A stretch of DNA of 64,000 bases from Verrucomicrobiaceae bacterium. GTDB taxonomy: Bacteria; Verrucomicrobiota; Verrucomicrobiia; Verrucomicrobiales; Verrucomicrobiaceae. Position numbers and translations under genes: made by a program. The DNA lies in NCBI GenBank assembly GCA_016795365.1, contig JAEUHN010000031.1:124001-188000 (forward strand). The letters run 5' to 3'. The notes beneath the pieces are model-generated. The model saw only the letters and a list, made by a program, of their open reading frames with translations. It did not search any database and was not told the DNA's origin. Below, piece after piece: positions 1 through 8,495 of this stretch. Each line of letters opens with the position of its first letter. The first letter of the stretch is position 1.

Positions 1-347
1 CTCTGTCCGTGCTGCTTGAACTTCCATGGCGACTTCAGCAGCTTGCCCGTCTCAGCGAACTGCACTCGCGGCTGCTTGAAGGGATAGGGCTTGCCATCAT
101 CACGCTGGAGCAGTGGCTTGGGATCAAAGGTGTCCACATGGCTAGGACCGCCTTTCATGAATAGAAACACCACGCGCTTGGCGCGGGCCGGCATGTGGGG
201 CTGCTTGGCTGCGAGGGGATTCGAGGCTTCCGCCTTGACCTGCTGGGAAGCGAGCATGGCCTGGAGAGCGAGAAAGCCGAAGCCACCGGCGCTGCGCTGC
301 AGCATGGCGCGTCGGGAAAAGGCCGGGAATGATGCGGGGGTCATCAT
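1..347 (-). CDS. DUF1501 domain protein, N-terminal part (cut by window edge)
   Basis: The visible 115 residues start with ATG-ATG at 347/344 and have a twin-arginine-like/hydrophobic export signal (residues 10-32, FSRRAMLQRSAGGFGFLAL) followed by the typical DUF1501 opening in which KRVVFLFMKGGPSHVDTFDPKP announces a sulfatase/phosphatase-like alkaline phosphatase fold. DUF1501 proteins are abundant in Planctomycetes and Verrucomicrobia and are normally encoded beside a DUF1549/DUF1553 cytochrome protein; no such partner lies on the right side here, so it would have to be to the left of the window. The C-terminal part is missing only because the window ends. Family assignment is firm, function is not known. 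Confidence 0.85.
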   Translation of the reverse strand, partial: MMTPASFPAFSRRAMLQRSAGGFGFLALQAMLASQQVKAEASNPLAAKQPHMPARAKRVVFLFMKGGPSHVDTFDPKPLLQRDDGKPYPFKQPRVQFAETGKLLKSPWKFKQHGQ

Positions 348-396
348 GACGAGGGAGAACTACGGCCCTCGGGGACCAATGTTGCAGGGCACGGTC

Positions 397-1023
397 CTAG
401 CGGCAGTTGCGGAGGGAATCGATCAGGACCTCGTAGCGTTTGATGGCGCAGGTCTCCGTTAGCAGGGAGCGGAGTGTGGCGGCATGATTGATGAAGTGAT
501 AGGAGAGGATGTCGCAGACCAGCTCCGGGTCCGACGAACGCTTCAAGTCGCTGCAAAGGGCTTCAATCGCGGGTGCCGCTTCATGAGGACACGAGGGAAT
601 CGAACCGAGCGCGTCAGTGCGGAGCCGCTCGAGCACGTCGGTGGGGGCAGCCTTTGTGGGCAGAGGTTCGACGGCTGCCACGCGATACGGTTGCTGATCC
701 ACCCAGTTCAGGAGCCTCACACGGCGCAGACCCATCAGAATAAGGTGGGAGGTGCCATCGTCGTGCTTCACGCAGGCATGAACGAGGCCCGCCGTCGTGA
801 TGGGCAGGACTTCATCGGAGTGCTTGGACACCCGACTGCCGATACAAAACATACGGTTCCCGCTGAGCACCGTCTCCAGCATGTCCCTGTAGCGTTGCTC
901 AAAGATGAAGAGCGGCATGAAGCATCCAGGGAACAAATAGCAATCTGAGAGCACCATCACGGGCAACTCCGCAGGCAGTGTGAGCGCTGTGCAGGGCGTT
1001 GGGCGGTTGGGCGGTTGATCCAT
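397..1023 (-). CDS. LON substrate-binding domain protein
   Basis: This 208-residue protein is a stand-alone LON N-terminal (substrate-binding) domain without ATPase or protease parts. Residues 16-50 carry the family pattern of a beta-rich opening (LPVMVLSDCYLFPGC) and PLFIFEQRYRDM, the hallmark of the PUA-like LON-SB fold, followed by the usual GTSHLILMGLRRVRL strand. Such proteins are thought to bind unfolded or specific protein segments; no enzymatic role is known. It ends 49 bp before the DUF1501 gene and could be co-transcribed with it. The ATG at 1023 is the first in frame and gives the normal family length. Confidence 0.85.
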   Translation of the reverse strand: MDQPPNRPTPCTALTLPAELPVMVLSDCYLFPGCFMPLFIFEQRYRDMLETVLSGNRMFCIGSRVSKHSDEVLPITTAGLVHACVKHDDGTSHLILMGLRRVRLLNWVDQQPYRVAAVEPLPTKAAPTDVLERLRTDALGSIPSCPHEAAPAIEALCSDLKRSSDPELVCDILSYHFINHAATLRSLLTETCAIKRYEVLIDSLRNCR

Positions 1024-1174
1024 GTCAGAACGGGGTATCGGGAGAACGAAATACGTTACGTCATCACCTCGGAGCCTGACGCAATCCGTCGGAAAATATT
1101 CTTTCCGTGGCTCGCTCGCGTTGCATTAATGGCAGGCGCGGATCCGGCTGGTCCGCCACTATCAATCACTGCGC

Positions 1175-2806
1175 ATGAAGAGGATTTGGCTGCTGCTCCT
1201 GCTGTGGGCTTTTCTATGGCTCGGGGGCAGTGCGTTTTGCGCTTGGAATCTTCAGTCCATGATCCAGCGACGGGCCAATGCCGTGCTGGCTGAAAATGCC
1301 AAACCTGGAGACAGCACATCGCTCGTGGCCAAGGCCCAAGGGCGTCGGGTGCTGCTGGAGGGCACACTCCATCGCGAATCCGATCTCAAGCGCGCGGTGC
1401 AGCGAGTGCAGGAGCAGACCCGGTTGCCGGGCACGTTCGGTCTTGCTGCAAGAATGGTGCCGATCGAGCACGTGATCACCGACCATGTGCAACTGCAGCC
1501 CAAGCCAACAGGGTGGGGGATCCTTGCTGCGAGTTCTCAGGTCGTGAGGCTTCGTGGCGTTGCGGGCTCAGACTTTGAAGTGCAAAGCATTGCTGCCAGC
1601 ATTCGCGGAGATGCATCGGTGCACGAGCTGCTCCAGAACGAGATCGATTCGGACCCGCAGGCATTGATCGAGGCCGAGGACCTCCAGCCAACGCTCACTT
1701 CCGCGCTCCCGCTCACTGACAACGATCGTGCCGCCTGCGTGCTCGCCTTTGCCAAGTGGGGAACTCCCTGGGTGCTGGTTAATCTTGATCAACCGCTCGA
1801 AACCATTCGACGTCGTTTGCTCGAACTCGGACTGCCAGCCGATGCATGGCAACAGGGTGTCTCGGCAGATGTGGAGATGGTGCGTGATCAGCACTTCGCC
1901 TGGCGAACCAATGAAGCAACGCGGAAGAACCTGGATCGCCAGCCGCCTGGGCACCTCGTGCTCGCCGTGAGAGCCGATACGATCTTGCTCCGTGGCGAAC
2001 TCGGCACCGAATCGATCTGCTCGCTTGTTTCACAGACCGTTCAGCATCGGGCTGACAATCGCCGCATCATTGATGAACTGGTGCACAGCACACGTCGTCG
2101 CCCGGAGACGGATGCACGCCTGCTCGCGTCCACGTTTCCCAGCATTCCCGGTGGACTCCTCACCAAGCTCCTCGCCGTTGGCACACCGGCCTCGGGTTGG
2201 AAGTTAATCAATCTCGCGAATATCGACATCGAAGACGAATCCACACTCGGCCTTCACGAGATCCCCGCCGGGCTCGATCCACGTCTGGTGATGCCTGATG
2301 TGCTCGCCGCAGTCGCATGGGTGCACTCGATCGATGACACGCCTGTCAGTCGCTTTGCCAACATGCTGCAACCTTATGTCCTGATCGCAGGCGTCGGCGA
2401 GCACGTCTATGTGCGCGGCATGGTGGCTGAAGAATCCACGCGCAGTCAAATCGAGACCGCCACCCGCAAGCTCTACGCCACGCGGTCAGTCGATTGCGCC
2501 ATCCGAGTCGATGCCTCGTGCGCGCCATCGTTCGATACGCCGCAGACCCTTGCCACCCTGCCCACCGTGCCCGCCTTGAACACGACGGGCATCCTCGCTG
2601 TGACTACACCAGGTCGATCATGGAAGACCAAGCCCATGCGCTCCGACTTCCTCGACTCCGACGGCCTCACTCGTTCTAACCTCCTGCCCGATTACGTCTC
2701 CGCAGCCCAGGTCATGCCCGACCTGCTCGGCATCGCAGATGAAATTCGTGCCCATCTGGCCAAGGTGATCAATGGCGCACCCGGCATCCCGCTTCAGGCC
2801 CCCTAG
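1175..2806 (+). CDS. Envelope-anchored protein of unknown function
   Basis: The 543-residue product begins with MKRIWLLLLLWAFLWLGG, a signal peptide or uncleaved anchor, so it acts in the inner membrane or periplasm. Behind it come several short segments with the look of BON-like alpha/beta repeats (GRRVLLEGTLHRESDLKRAV near residue 55; VVRLRGVAGSDFEVQSIAASI near 122; LLRGELGTESICSLV near 270; VYVRGMVAEESTRSQIE near 407), as in OmpA/ArfA-type and osmotic envelope proteins. I read this as a tandem BON-like array, which is an inference from pattern only. It is followed after 17 bp by the HHH coiled-coil gene and probably shares its transcript. Confidence 0.6.
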   Translation: MKRIWLLLLLWAFLWLGGSAFCAWNLQSMIQRRANAVLAENAKPGDSTSLVAKAQGRRVLLEGTLHRESDLKRAVQRVQEQTRLPGTFGLAARMVPIEHVITDHVQLQPKPTGWGILAASSQVVRLRGVAGSDFEVQSIAASIRGDASVHELLQNEIDSDPQALIEAEDLQPTLTSALPLTDNDRAACVLAFAKWGTPWVLVNLDQPLETIRRRLLELGLPADAWQQGVSADVEMVRDQHFAWRTNEATRKNLDRQPPGHLVLAVRADTILLRGELGTESICSLVSQTVQHRADNRRIIDELVHSTRRRPETDARLLASTFPSIPGGLLTKLLAVGTPASGWKLINLANIDIEDESTLGLHEIPAGLDPRLVMPDVLAAVAWVHSIDDTPVSRFANMLQPYVLIAGVGEHVYVRGMVAEESTRSQIETATRKLYATRSVDCAIRVDASCAPSFDTPQTLATLPTVPALNTTGILAVTTPGRSWKTKPMRSDFLDSDGLTRSNLLPDYVSAAQVMPDLLGIADEIRAHLAKVINGAPGIPLQAP

Positions 2807-2823
2807 CTCGCTCTCATCGCTGC

Positions 2824-4392
2824 ATGACTTTCGACCTCTTACTGCTCAGCGGACAAATCGCACTCCTCGTTCTCGTGGCGGCGATTTTCGCGGTGTGCAT
2901 CACTTGGTTGATCTGCCGGAGCGGAGCACAGACCGCGAAGAAAATGGCCGCTGATGCCGAAGCCAAGGTCGCTCTGAGTGAAGAGCGCGTCCAGGCTGCG
3001 AAGGCCAGTCTTGCCGCGACCGAACAGCAATGCGTCGCCGCTCTGGAGCAGCGTGATGAAGCCGAGCGTCACGCGCTCGAACATGCCGCCGAGGCAAGGC
3101 GTGCGACGGATCAAATCGCGTCCCTGCATCAGACCATGGTGCCGCGCGACGAGCACGAACGCCTCGTTGTTAGGCTCACCGAACTCGAGATCGCTCATCG
3201 TGATTCGGAAACTGCCTTCAGCCATCAACTCACTGAAAACCAAAGTGACAGGACCCAACTCGAAGCTGACAAAGCCGATGCCATCCAGCGTCTGAAACAG
3301 GCCACAGCGTCGCTCCAGGAAAAGACCCACGAAGGTGTCCAGATGCAATCTCAGCTCGCAGGTTTGCGCGACGAGGTCCAACGCATGCAAGCCGCTCACA
3401 CCGCTATCAAGGTGCAGCACGACGAACTCGAGGCTCAACTCAAGACAGCAAGTGAACTCGGCGCGCGATTGCAGACTGAGCGTGACGATGCCCTGCTGGC
3501 AAAGATGGAAGCGGACGAGATCACCGAGCGTCAGATCGCCGATCTCCAGGCTCAACTGACCAAAACCACCACCGAGCTTGAGCGCCATCGTCAATCTTTG
3601 GAACAAGTCACCGCTGAGCGGATCGAAATCGAACAGACGCTCAAGGCACGCATCCAGCAGCTCACACACGAACTTCAAACCCGTCCCACCGCACCAGCGC
3701 CGGTGCCAGCAATCATTGCCCCGCCTGCAGCGCAACCGCGTCCGGCACCTGTTGCACCGCCCGTGCAAGCGCCAGCTCCAGCAGCAGTCGAAGAACCCGA
3801 GACCTTCCCCATGGCCCCAGCGCGCATCACCTTGCGCGACAGCTTGTTCCGCGATTCAGACATCACCTCGCTGCCACCTGATCAGCCGAATCTCGACGAT
3901 GCACGTCAGCTCCTGGCACGCATGGAGTCGGAACTCGATGAGAAAGAACAACTCCTCACCGCCCTCCAACGCGATCTTGAGCAGCGGCAGCAGAGCCTTG
4001 ATGACCTTCTGCGTGAGGAGCCCGATGCCGCTGACAAGCACAAGGCATCGCGCAAACGCCTGTCCGAAGCTGAGCACCGGCTCGCCGCTGCCCTTGAAGA
4101 ACGTGATCGCAGCCGTCGCCATGTGCGTGCAGTGGGACGTTCGCTTGCCATCATCGACACGCACTCCGCGCGTCCTGACAACCTTATGTTGATCAAAGGT
4201 GTCAAGACCGTGCTCAACAGTCAGCTCCACGCCTACGGCATCTTCACCTACCGTCAGATTGCCGCCTGGGATGCCGAGGAGATGCAGGCCTTCAGTGAAC
4301 TGCTCTCGTTCAAGCAGCGCATCTCGCGCGATAAATGGCAGGAGCAGGCCCGGCAGCTGCACGAGGCCCGCCATGGCGAGCGGCTTCCTTGA
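2824..4392 (+). CDS. Membrane-anchored coiled-coil protein with C-terminal helix-hairpin-helix domain
   Basis: The 522-residue protein has one N-terminal membrane helix (residues about 4-28), a long heptad-rich coiled coil (about 35-280), a Pro/Ala linker (about 285-322), a second coiled coil (about 355-445) and a C-terminal HHH-type domain (about 455-515) that begins LMLIKGVKTVLNSQLHAYGI and continues with FTYRQIAAWDAEEM. This C-terminal unit matches the predicted 5'-nuclease-like/helix-hairpin-helix module often fused to ribosomal or membrane proteins. The layout suggests a membrane-tethered rod with a DNA-, RNA- or protein-binding tip. It lies 17 bp after the preceding envelope gene, so the two probably work together. 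The function is unknown. Confidence 0.75.
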   Translation: MTFDLLLLSGQIALLVLVAAIFAVCITWLICRSGAQTAKKMAADAEAKVALSEERVQAAKASLAATEQQCVAALEQRDEAERHALEHAAEARRATDQIASLHQTMVPRDEHERLVVRLTELEIAHRDSETAFSHQLTENQSDRTQLEADKADAIQRLKQATASLQEKTHEGVQMQSQLAGLRDEVQRMQAAHTAIKVQHDELEAQLKTASELGARLQTERDDALLAKMEADEITERQIADLQAQLTKTTTELERHRQSLEQVTAERIEIEQTLKARIQQLTHELQTRPTAPAPVPAIIAPPAAQPRPAPVAPPVQAPAPAAVEEPETFPMAPARITLRDSLFRDSDITSLPPDQPNLDDARQLLARMESELDEKEQLLTALQRDLEQRQQSLDDLLREEPDAADKHKASRKRLSEAEHRLAAALEERDRSRRHVRAVGRSLAIIDTHSARPDNLMLIKGVKTVLNSQLHAYGIFTYRQIAAWDAEEMQAFSELLSFKQRISRDKWQEQARQLHEARHGERLP

Positions 4393-4441
4393 GGAAGCGC
4401 ACGTTTCGCAAGATCGAAGACAAATCCCATCGGAGAAAACA

Positions 4442-4469
4442 TTGACTTCCCATGCCCAACTCCTAGACT
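4442..4469 (+). promoter_or_regulatory. Candidate sigma-70-type promoter for the PUR-alpha-like gene
   Basis: TTGACT (4442-4447) and TAGACT (4464-4469) are separated by 16 bp, 5/6 and 4/6 matches to the general bacterial -35 and -10 hexamers. The site sits about 50 bp before the start codon at 4522, in the only gap between the HHH gene and this gene. Prediction only. Confidence 0.4.
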
Positions 4470-4521
4470 TCGCTCGATTAATTTAGATAACGAAGAGCAG
4501 AGTCGCAGAGGAGATTGGCAC

Positions 4522-4764
4522 ATGAGGAACTTCGATAACGACGACGGGCAGCGTTCACACTCAGCATTGCATTCTGAGAAACTCACCACCGAACGGAAGA
4601 CATTCTTTCTGGATCTGAAGGAGAACGAACGCGGGCGATTCATCAAGATCACGGAAGACGTTCGTGGCCGTCGGGACACCATCATGCTCCCCATCGAAAT
4701 CGCCAACGACTTCGCCGAAGCCCTTGATCGTGTGCTTGAAGCCAACGATAAGCTCGAAGGCTAA
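4522..4764 (+). CDS. DUF3276 (PUR-alpha-like) nucleic-acid-binding protein
   Basis: The 80-residue product holds one PUR repeat: ERKTFFLDLKENERGRFIKI followed by TEDVRGRRDTIMLPIEIANDF and a terminal helix FAEALDRVLEAND. Bacterial PUR-domain proteins (DUF3276; for example the Borrelia regulator BpuR) dimerise and bind single-stranded DNA and RNA. A purine-rich stretch AGAGGAG lies about 10 nt upstream of ATG 4522. The protein ends shortly after the PUR domain, but the next reading frame (+1) stays open to 4876 and encodes a Lys/Ala-rich basic tail with coding-like composition, so the true protein may be about 40 residues longer through a frameshift (see findings). Confidence 0.85.
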   Translation: MRNFDNDDGQRSHSALHSEKLTTERKTFFLDLKENERGRFIKITEDVRGRRDTIMLPIEIANDFAEALDRVLEANDKLEG

Positions 4765-4872
4765 GGACGCAGTTGCCAAGGCAGCTAAGCCGAACGACTT
4801 GAAGGTCGTCAAAAGTGTCGGCGTGTTTGATCGGCATCGCGTTGCGTCGATCGAGACCGCTTCGAAAAAGCG

Positions 4873-4893
4873 ATGAGTGCGGAGCACTCGTTT
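4873..4893 (+). terminator. Weak hairpin after the PUR-alpha-like gene
   Basis: GAGTGC (4875-4880) pairs with GCACTC (4884-4889) around a GGA loop, extended by a wobble and an A-T pair, and is followed by only GTTTG. The U-tract is poor. The hairpin sits exactly at the stop codon of the open +1 frame (4874-4876), not at the stop of the annotated gene 110 bp earlier. Confidence 0.3.
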
Positions 4894-5000
4894 GCCGCCC
4901 GGCCTGTGGCTCCATCCATGGTGAGGGTTTCAGCTACTGTCTCTTTAGCGGCACGATAAACCGAAGCTGCCTCGTGAGGTCATTACTAACGACCTTGGAG

Positions 5001-5702
5001 TCAGCGAGCCACATTGAGCACCTCGTGAGGACCAGCTTGCTCAAAGAGGTCCTTGCCGGTGGAATCGGGTTTGAGAGTCACTGCGTCGCCACGCGTGCTG
5101 TTGAGCATTTCGCCTGCGACCGAGCCATCATTTCGGCCAATGATGATCCGGCCCGATTTCCATGCACGACCTTCCTTCTTCTGCCCCGCTGCATTCATGT
5201 TCCAACGGGGAGGCCACTCGGCCCGGACGGGGTTCTCGAACACGAGGGGCGTGTTGCCGCTATCGGAGTCCTTCACGCCGCGTGTCATCGCCCAGTGATT
5301 CTCGCCTGCCACCAGAGCTTCGTCAAAGTTCGGAGCTTCACCGATGCTGTTATCGGGTTCGAATGGCGATGAGGTAGCCGTGAAGACACGTTCGTCTTCG
5401 AGCAGTCCAGCTATGAAGAGTTCGCGGAAGGCTTCGTTGGCGGTGTTGCCATCCGGGTATCGGCCATCATGGTCGCCTGCGTAGGCCTTCAGCGCGATGA
5501 GAATCTGACGGCAGTTGCTGGAGGCTTGCATTAGACGGGCGCGAGATGTGTCGGCTGTGCATTGAAATGGAGTCATCGCGACAGATACAAGAACGATGTT
5601 GCCAACGACCAGCCATTGCAGGCATCCCCAGCCCTTCTTCGGTGGCTCAGTTTCGCGATTTATCCTCGCGCCGGTTGTTTCTGCATCGTTGGTCGCACTC
5701 AT
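5001..5702 (-). CDS. Membrane-anchored pseudopilin-like protein
   Basis: The 233-residue product has a polar N-terminus, one membrane helix (about residues 25-43, GCLQWLVVGNIVLVSVAM) and then ASSNCRQILIALKAYAGDHDG, the segment that follows the N-terminal helix of the verrucomicrobial/planctomycete DUF1559-like pseudopilins (type II secretion-type G proteins). A classical prepilin cleavage site is not visible, so it is better called pilin-like than pilin. The C-terminal part (GRIIIGRNDGSVAGE) resembles the strand that closes these domains. The ATG at 5702 is used; an in-frame TTG lies 6 bp further upstream. It stands alone on the minus strand. Confidence 0.6.
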   Translation of the reverse strand: MSATNDAETTGARINRETEPPKKGWGCLQWLVVGNIVLVSVAMTPFQCTADTSRARLMQASSNCRQILIALKAYAGDHDGRYPDGNTANEAFRELFIAGLLEDERVFTATSSPFEPDNSIGEAPNFDEALVAGENHWAMTRGVKDSDSGNTPLVFENPVRAEWPPRWNMNAAGQKKEGRAWKSGRIIIGRNDGSVAGEMLNSTRGDAVTLKPDSTGKDLFEQAGPHEVLNVAR

Positions 5703-5786
5703 GCACAAAGCATCTCACACCCTCCGATGCCTCGTCGAGCTTCGTGAGATTACAAGGCTGTCAGCCAAGCCGTGGCCGAGTGCAGA

Positions 5787-6932
5787 TCACAGCCCGTTCA
5801 CCAAATGGCCGAGCGCCATCAAGACATAGCTGGAGACGAGCACGGGATCGCTTTCCATCCACTTGCCGCTCGTGTTGGTCCAACTGCCGTCGGCTTGCTG
5901 AAGGGTGAAGAGCTTGTTGGCCAGGCCCTCGCGCCAGGCGACGAGTTTGCCGTCCTTGAGCTTGAGTTCATCGAGCTTCGCGGCGGTGAGGCTCTTGGAC
6001 ATCGTGTGGTAGTAGTAGAACTGGCCATTCGCGCCCATGCCGGGATTTTCGTCGAGCGTGAAGTTGTCGCCCAACCACGTCACGGCGGCTTTCACTCGTG
6101 GATCGTTTTCATCGAGACCTGCATAGATGAAGCTCAGAAGCCCTGCATAGCTGATGCTGCCGTAGCTGCGCATCGCAGTGCGACCGTTCTGGTCGAAGGT
6201 GGGTCCGCGCGTCTCGACAGGATTGTAGATGAAACCACCCTTGTCGGCGGGATCGCCGCTGACCCAGGGCTGCTTGTTGTCAGGCATGTTCTGACAGCGG
6301 GCAATGAAGTCGATGGCGGCCTTGAAGTTGAGCTTCGGCTCGTTCTTCAATTCGTCGCCGCGATCCGCAAAGTAGCCCTCAGCATACTTCAGCGCTTCGA
6401 GTGTGAAGTGCATGTTCGAGAGGTCGGCATGATTGCCTTTGTCGTCGCCGTAGCCGATGCCGCCATCGAGCGGGTTGTCGGCCTTGCCTTTCTCATCGAG
6501 GTCGAACTGCTTGCCAATCAGGAAGCGCCGCGCCTTGAGGATGACTTGATCGTTGATCGAGGCGTTGGGGTGCAAGGTCAGCGCGGTGAGCGCGAGCGCG
6601 GTGTTGTAGTTCGCGCGGGCGGTGATGTAGATGCCGCCGTCGGGCTTCACGTTTTTGAGCAGGAAGGCATAGCCTTTCTCCAGCTCGGGGCTGAGGGCGT
6701 CGGTGGGCTTGCGATCGGGAGCCATCATGTGGCTGGACAGGACCATCGCTGTCATGGCCACGGGCTCTGCCTGACTCCACGAGCCATCGGGGTTCTGCTT
6801 GCCTTTGAGGAAGCCGAGGCCGCGGCTGTAACTGAGCTGAACTTCCTGCTTCAAGGAAGCATTGCGTGTGGCAACGGTGGTCTGCGCGAGGAGTGGGGAT
6901 GCTGCGAGGCAGAGGGCGAGAAGCGTTTTCAT
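5787..6932 (-). CDS. Exported prenyltransferase/squalene-cyclase-fold repeat protein
   Basis: The start is placed at ATG 6932 because MKTLLALCLAASPLLAQ is a clean signal peptide; the frame is open for 26 more codons but those overlap the preceding gene. The mature part is an (alpha/alpha) toroid built from repeats with G-x-x-x-L-x-x-x-Q-x-x-D-G-S-W motifs: GLGFLKGKQNPDGSW near residue 35 and FTLQQADGSWTN near 355, the signature of the prenyltransferase and squalene oxidase repeat. The DxDD cyclase motif is not seen, so it is likely a periplasmic binding or scaffold protein rather than a terpene cyclase. It overlaps the YdjY gene by 4 bp (ATGA) and is translationally coupled to it. Confidence 0.75.
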   Translation of the reverse strand: MKTLLALCLAASPLLAQTTVATRNASLKQEVQLSYSRGLGFLKGKQNPDGSWSQAEPVAMTAMVLSSHMMAPDRKPTDALSPELEKGYAFLLKNVKPDGGIYITARANYNTALALTALTLHPNASINDQVILKARRFLIGKQFDLDEKGKADNPLDGGIGYGDDKGNHADLSNMHFTLEALKYAEGYFADRGDELKNEPKLNFKAAIDFIARCQNMPDNKQPWVSGDPADKGGFIYNPVETRGPTFDQNGRTAMRSYGSISYAGLLSFIYAGLDENDPRVKAAVTWLGDNFTLDENPGMGANGQFYYYHTMSKSLTAAKLDELKLKDGKLVAWREGLANKLFTLQQADGSWTNTSGKWMESDPVLVSSYVLMALGHLVNGL

Positions 6933-7693
6933 GGCTGGGGATTGAACGGTGTGATGATGACGGTGACCGGTGTCTCTTCCTTGGGCAAGATGGCAGTGTT
7001 GGGTGACCAAACATCGTCCAGGTCATTGCGCTGGCCTGGACAATTTATGACCGCCGTGACGTCGTAGTAGAGGCCGATGAAACTACCCAGCAGTTCCGCC
7101 GAGAAGCCAGATGCCTGGATCATCGAGCCATTGAAGACGAATTGCTTGATGTCGGTGGCGGGCTTCCTCTCCGGCTTCACCAGGAGGCATTCACCGAAGG
7201 GCCTGCGGATGAGTTTGTTGCCGTCCTTCCACTCGACTTCCAACTTCACGAAGTTCGCTCCCGGTGTTTTCGGTGCCGTCGATTCGCGTTTCTTGCGCAC
7301 AACTTCATCCTTCTCATAATCAAAGAGGCCGGTGTGCCCAGGCTGGTAGTTCGTGAGCAGCATCGCGACCTGAAGGTCGATGGCGCTCGCGGTTGTCTTC
7401 AGCAATGCTTCGTGAGTCTTGCCGTTCTCATGCACCACCGCGTATTCGATGTCGCCTTCACGCATGTTGAGGACGGAGGGGAAGCGCACTTCGCGAGTCT
7501 TGCCATTGAACTTGATCTGGCCCAGTTCGTATTCATCAGGACCCGTCTGCTTCAAGCGCTTCGCGGCAGCGGCGACATCAGGCACGGGCGCGCCGGGGTC
7601 GGCTTTACCTTGCTCAAACTTGGGACGAGGGGGCTCTTCCTGGGCGAGGGCCAGAACTGGCAGGGTCAACAGGGTGAGAAGAAGCGGGCGCAT
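6929..7693 (-). CDS. YdjY-domain exported protein
   Basis: The start is ATG 7693, which gives the signal peptide MRPLLLTLLTLPVLALAQ; upstream in-frame codons are part of the terminator region and are not coding. The mature protein carries the YdjY pattern: ELGQIKFNGKTREVRFPSVL, then MREGDIEYAVVHENGKTHEAL (residues about 60-100), in which the KTHE-A-L-L core is characteristic. YdjY proteins are periplasmic or lipoprotein domains found beside oxidoreductase and electron-transfer genes; their role is unknown. It is the first gene of a two-gene unit with the toroid-fold protein that follows. Confidence 0.75.
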   Translation of the reverse strand: MRPLLLTLLTLPVLALAQEEPPRPKFEQGKADPGAPVPDVAAAAKRLKQTGPDEYELGQIKFNGKTREVRFPSVLNMREGDIEYAVVHENGKTHEALLKTTASAIDLQVAMLLTNYQPGHTGLFDYEKDEVVRKKRESTAPKTPGANFVKLEVEWKDGNKLIRRPFGECLLVKPERKPATDIKQFVFNGSMIQASGFSAELLGSFIGLYYDVTAVINCPGQRNDLDDVWSPNTAILPKEETPVTVIITPFNPQP

Positions 7694-7758
7694 GGCTGAG
7701 GGAAGTGACAGCAGGCTGGGAATCTCTGCAAGGTGAAGGCTGGCTGCGGAATGGTCAC

Positions 7759-7794
7759 AAAAAATCCAGCGCAGCGGCCGCCGCTGCGCTGGAT
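7759..7794 (-). terminator. Strong intrinsic terminator of the kdsA-lpt-hpf operon
   Basis: A perfect 14-bp stem (7764-7777 with 7781-7794, loop of 3) reads on the minus strand as a GC-rich hairpin directly followed by five to six T residues. It lies 23 bp after the hpf stop codon, so it ends that transcript and insulates it from the YdjY unit. Confidence 0.9.
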
Positions 7795-7816
7795 GAATCA
7801 ATATCGTCCGAGTGGT

Positions 7817-8422
7817 CTAGGCGGCTCCGTTGCTGCCGTTCACTTCCGGCTCGATCAAGCCGTATTCACCATCCTTGCGACGATACAGGATCGCGAGCTT
7901 GTGCGTGTGCTGGTTGTGGAAGACCACGAAGTTGCGCTCGCTCATGGCCATGTCGAGCACGGCTTCATCAGGATAGAGCGGGCGAATCTTGTATTGCTCG
8001 TGATGGACGTAGGAGGGCTCGACGTGGTCGGCCTCGTTATCGACGAGTTTCTCTTCATGATACACGTGCTCTTCGAGATGCTTGATCGAGCCCTTGCGAG
8101 GACGATGGCTCTTGAGCATGCGGGTTTTGAACTTCCTCATGCGACGGGCGATCTTGGAGATCGTTTCGTCGATCGCGGCATAGATGTCGTGAGAAGTCGT
8201 GTCGGCTTCAATGACGATGTGATTGGCGCAGTGGAGAATGATTTCGGCGGACTGCTGATTGTGGTGGGTCTGAACGTCGAGGATGATCTTCGCGTCGATG
8301 ATTCGCGGGTAGTCAAGATGAAGCCCCTGAATTTTCTTCGTCGCGTAATCGCGCATGGCTTGGGTGACTTCCACATGGCGCCCCGTCACCGTAATGGGCA
8401 TGTTTACGTTATGCACTTGCAT
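7817..8422 (-). CDS. hpf: Ribosome hibernation promoting factor, long form
   Basis: The 201-residue protein has the N-terminal HPF/RaiA ribosome-binding domain (residues about 8-105: MPITVTGRHVEVTQAMRDYA, then EIILHCANHIVIEADTTSHDIY and the basic IARRMRKFKTRM helix) and a C-terminal dimerisation domain (about 140-190: YKIRPLYPDEAVLDMAMSERNFVVFHN). The long form alone drives 100S ribosome dimer formation and ribosome storage in stationary phase. AAGGA lies 9 nt before ATG 8422, which favours this start over the ATG 21 bp further in. It follows lptB by 73 bp and is the last gene before the strong terminator, the same neighbourhood as in many proteobacteria but without rpoN. Confidence 0.93.
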   Translation of the reverse strand: MQVHNVNMPITVTGRHVEVTQAMRDYATKKIQGLHLDYPRIIDAKIILDVQTHHNQQSAEIILHCANHIVIEADTTSHDIYAAIDETISKIARRMRKFKTRMLKSHRPRKGSIKHLEEHVYHEEKLVDNEADHVEPSYVHHEQYKIRPLYPDEAVLDMAMSERNFVVFHNQHTHKLAILYRRKDGEYGLIEPEVNGSNGAA

Positions 8423-8495
8423 GGCTTGGTTTCCTTATCCTCGGTTTTCCTCTTTGGTTTGTTTGGTGTGAGAGCCGGTTGCCCGGCCGGTTAAA

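Noticed and set aside
4383-4398. GCTTCC-TTGA-GGAAGC hairpin at the end of the HHH gene as a terminator
   Set aside because: Only 6 bp with no U-tract, and its loop contains the stop codon; likely chance.
5350-5375. GGTTCGAAT string like a tRNA T-arm
   Set aside because: No acceptor, D or anticodon stems around it; it lies inside the pilin-like gene.
5772-7067. 431-codon plus-strand frame opposite the YdjY/toroid genes
   Set aside because: Shadow of the minus-strand genes, which have signal peptides, repeat motifs and coupled overlap.
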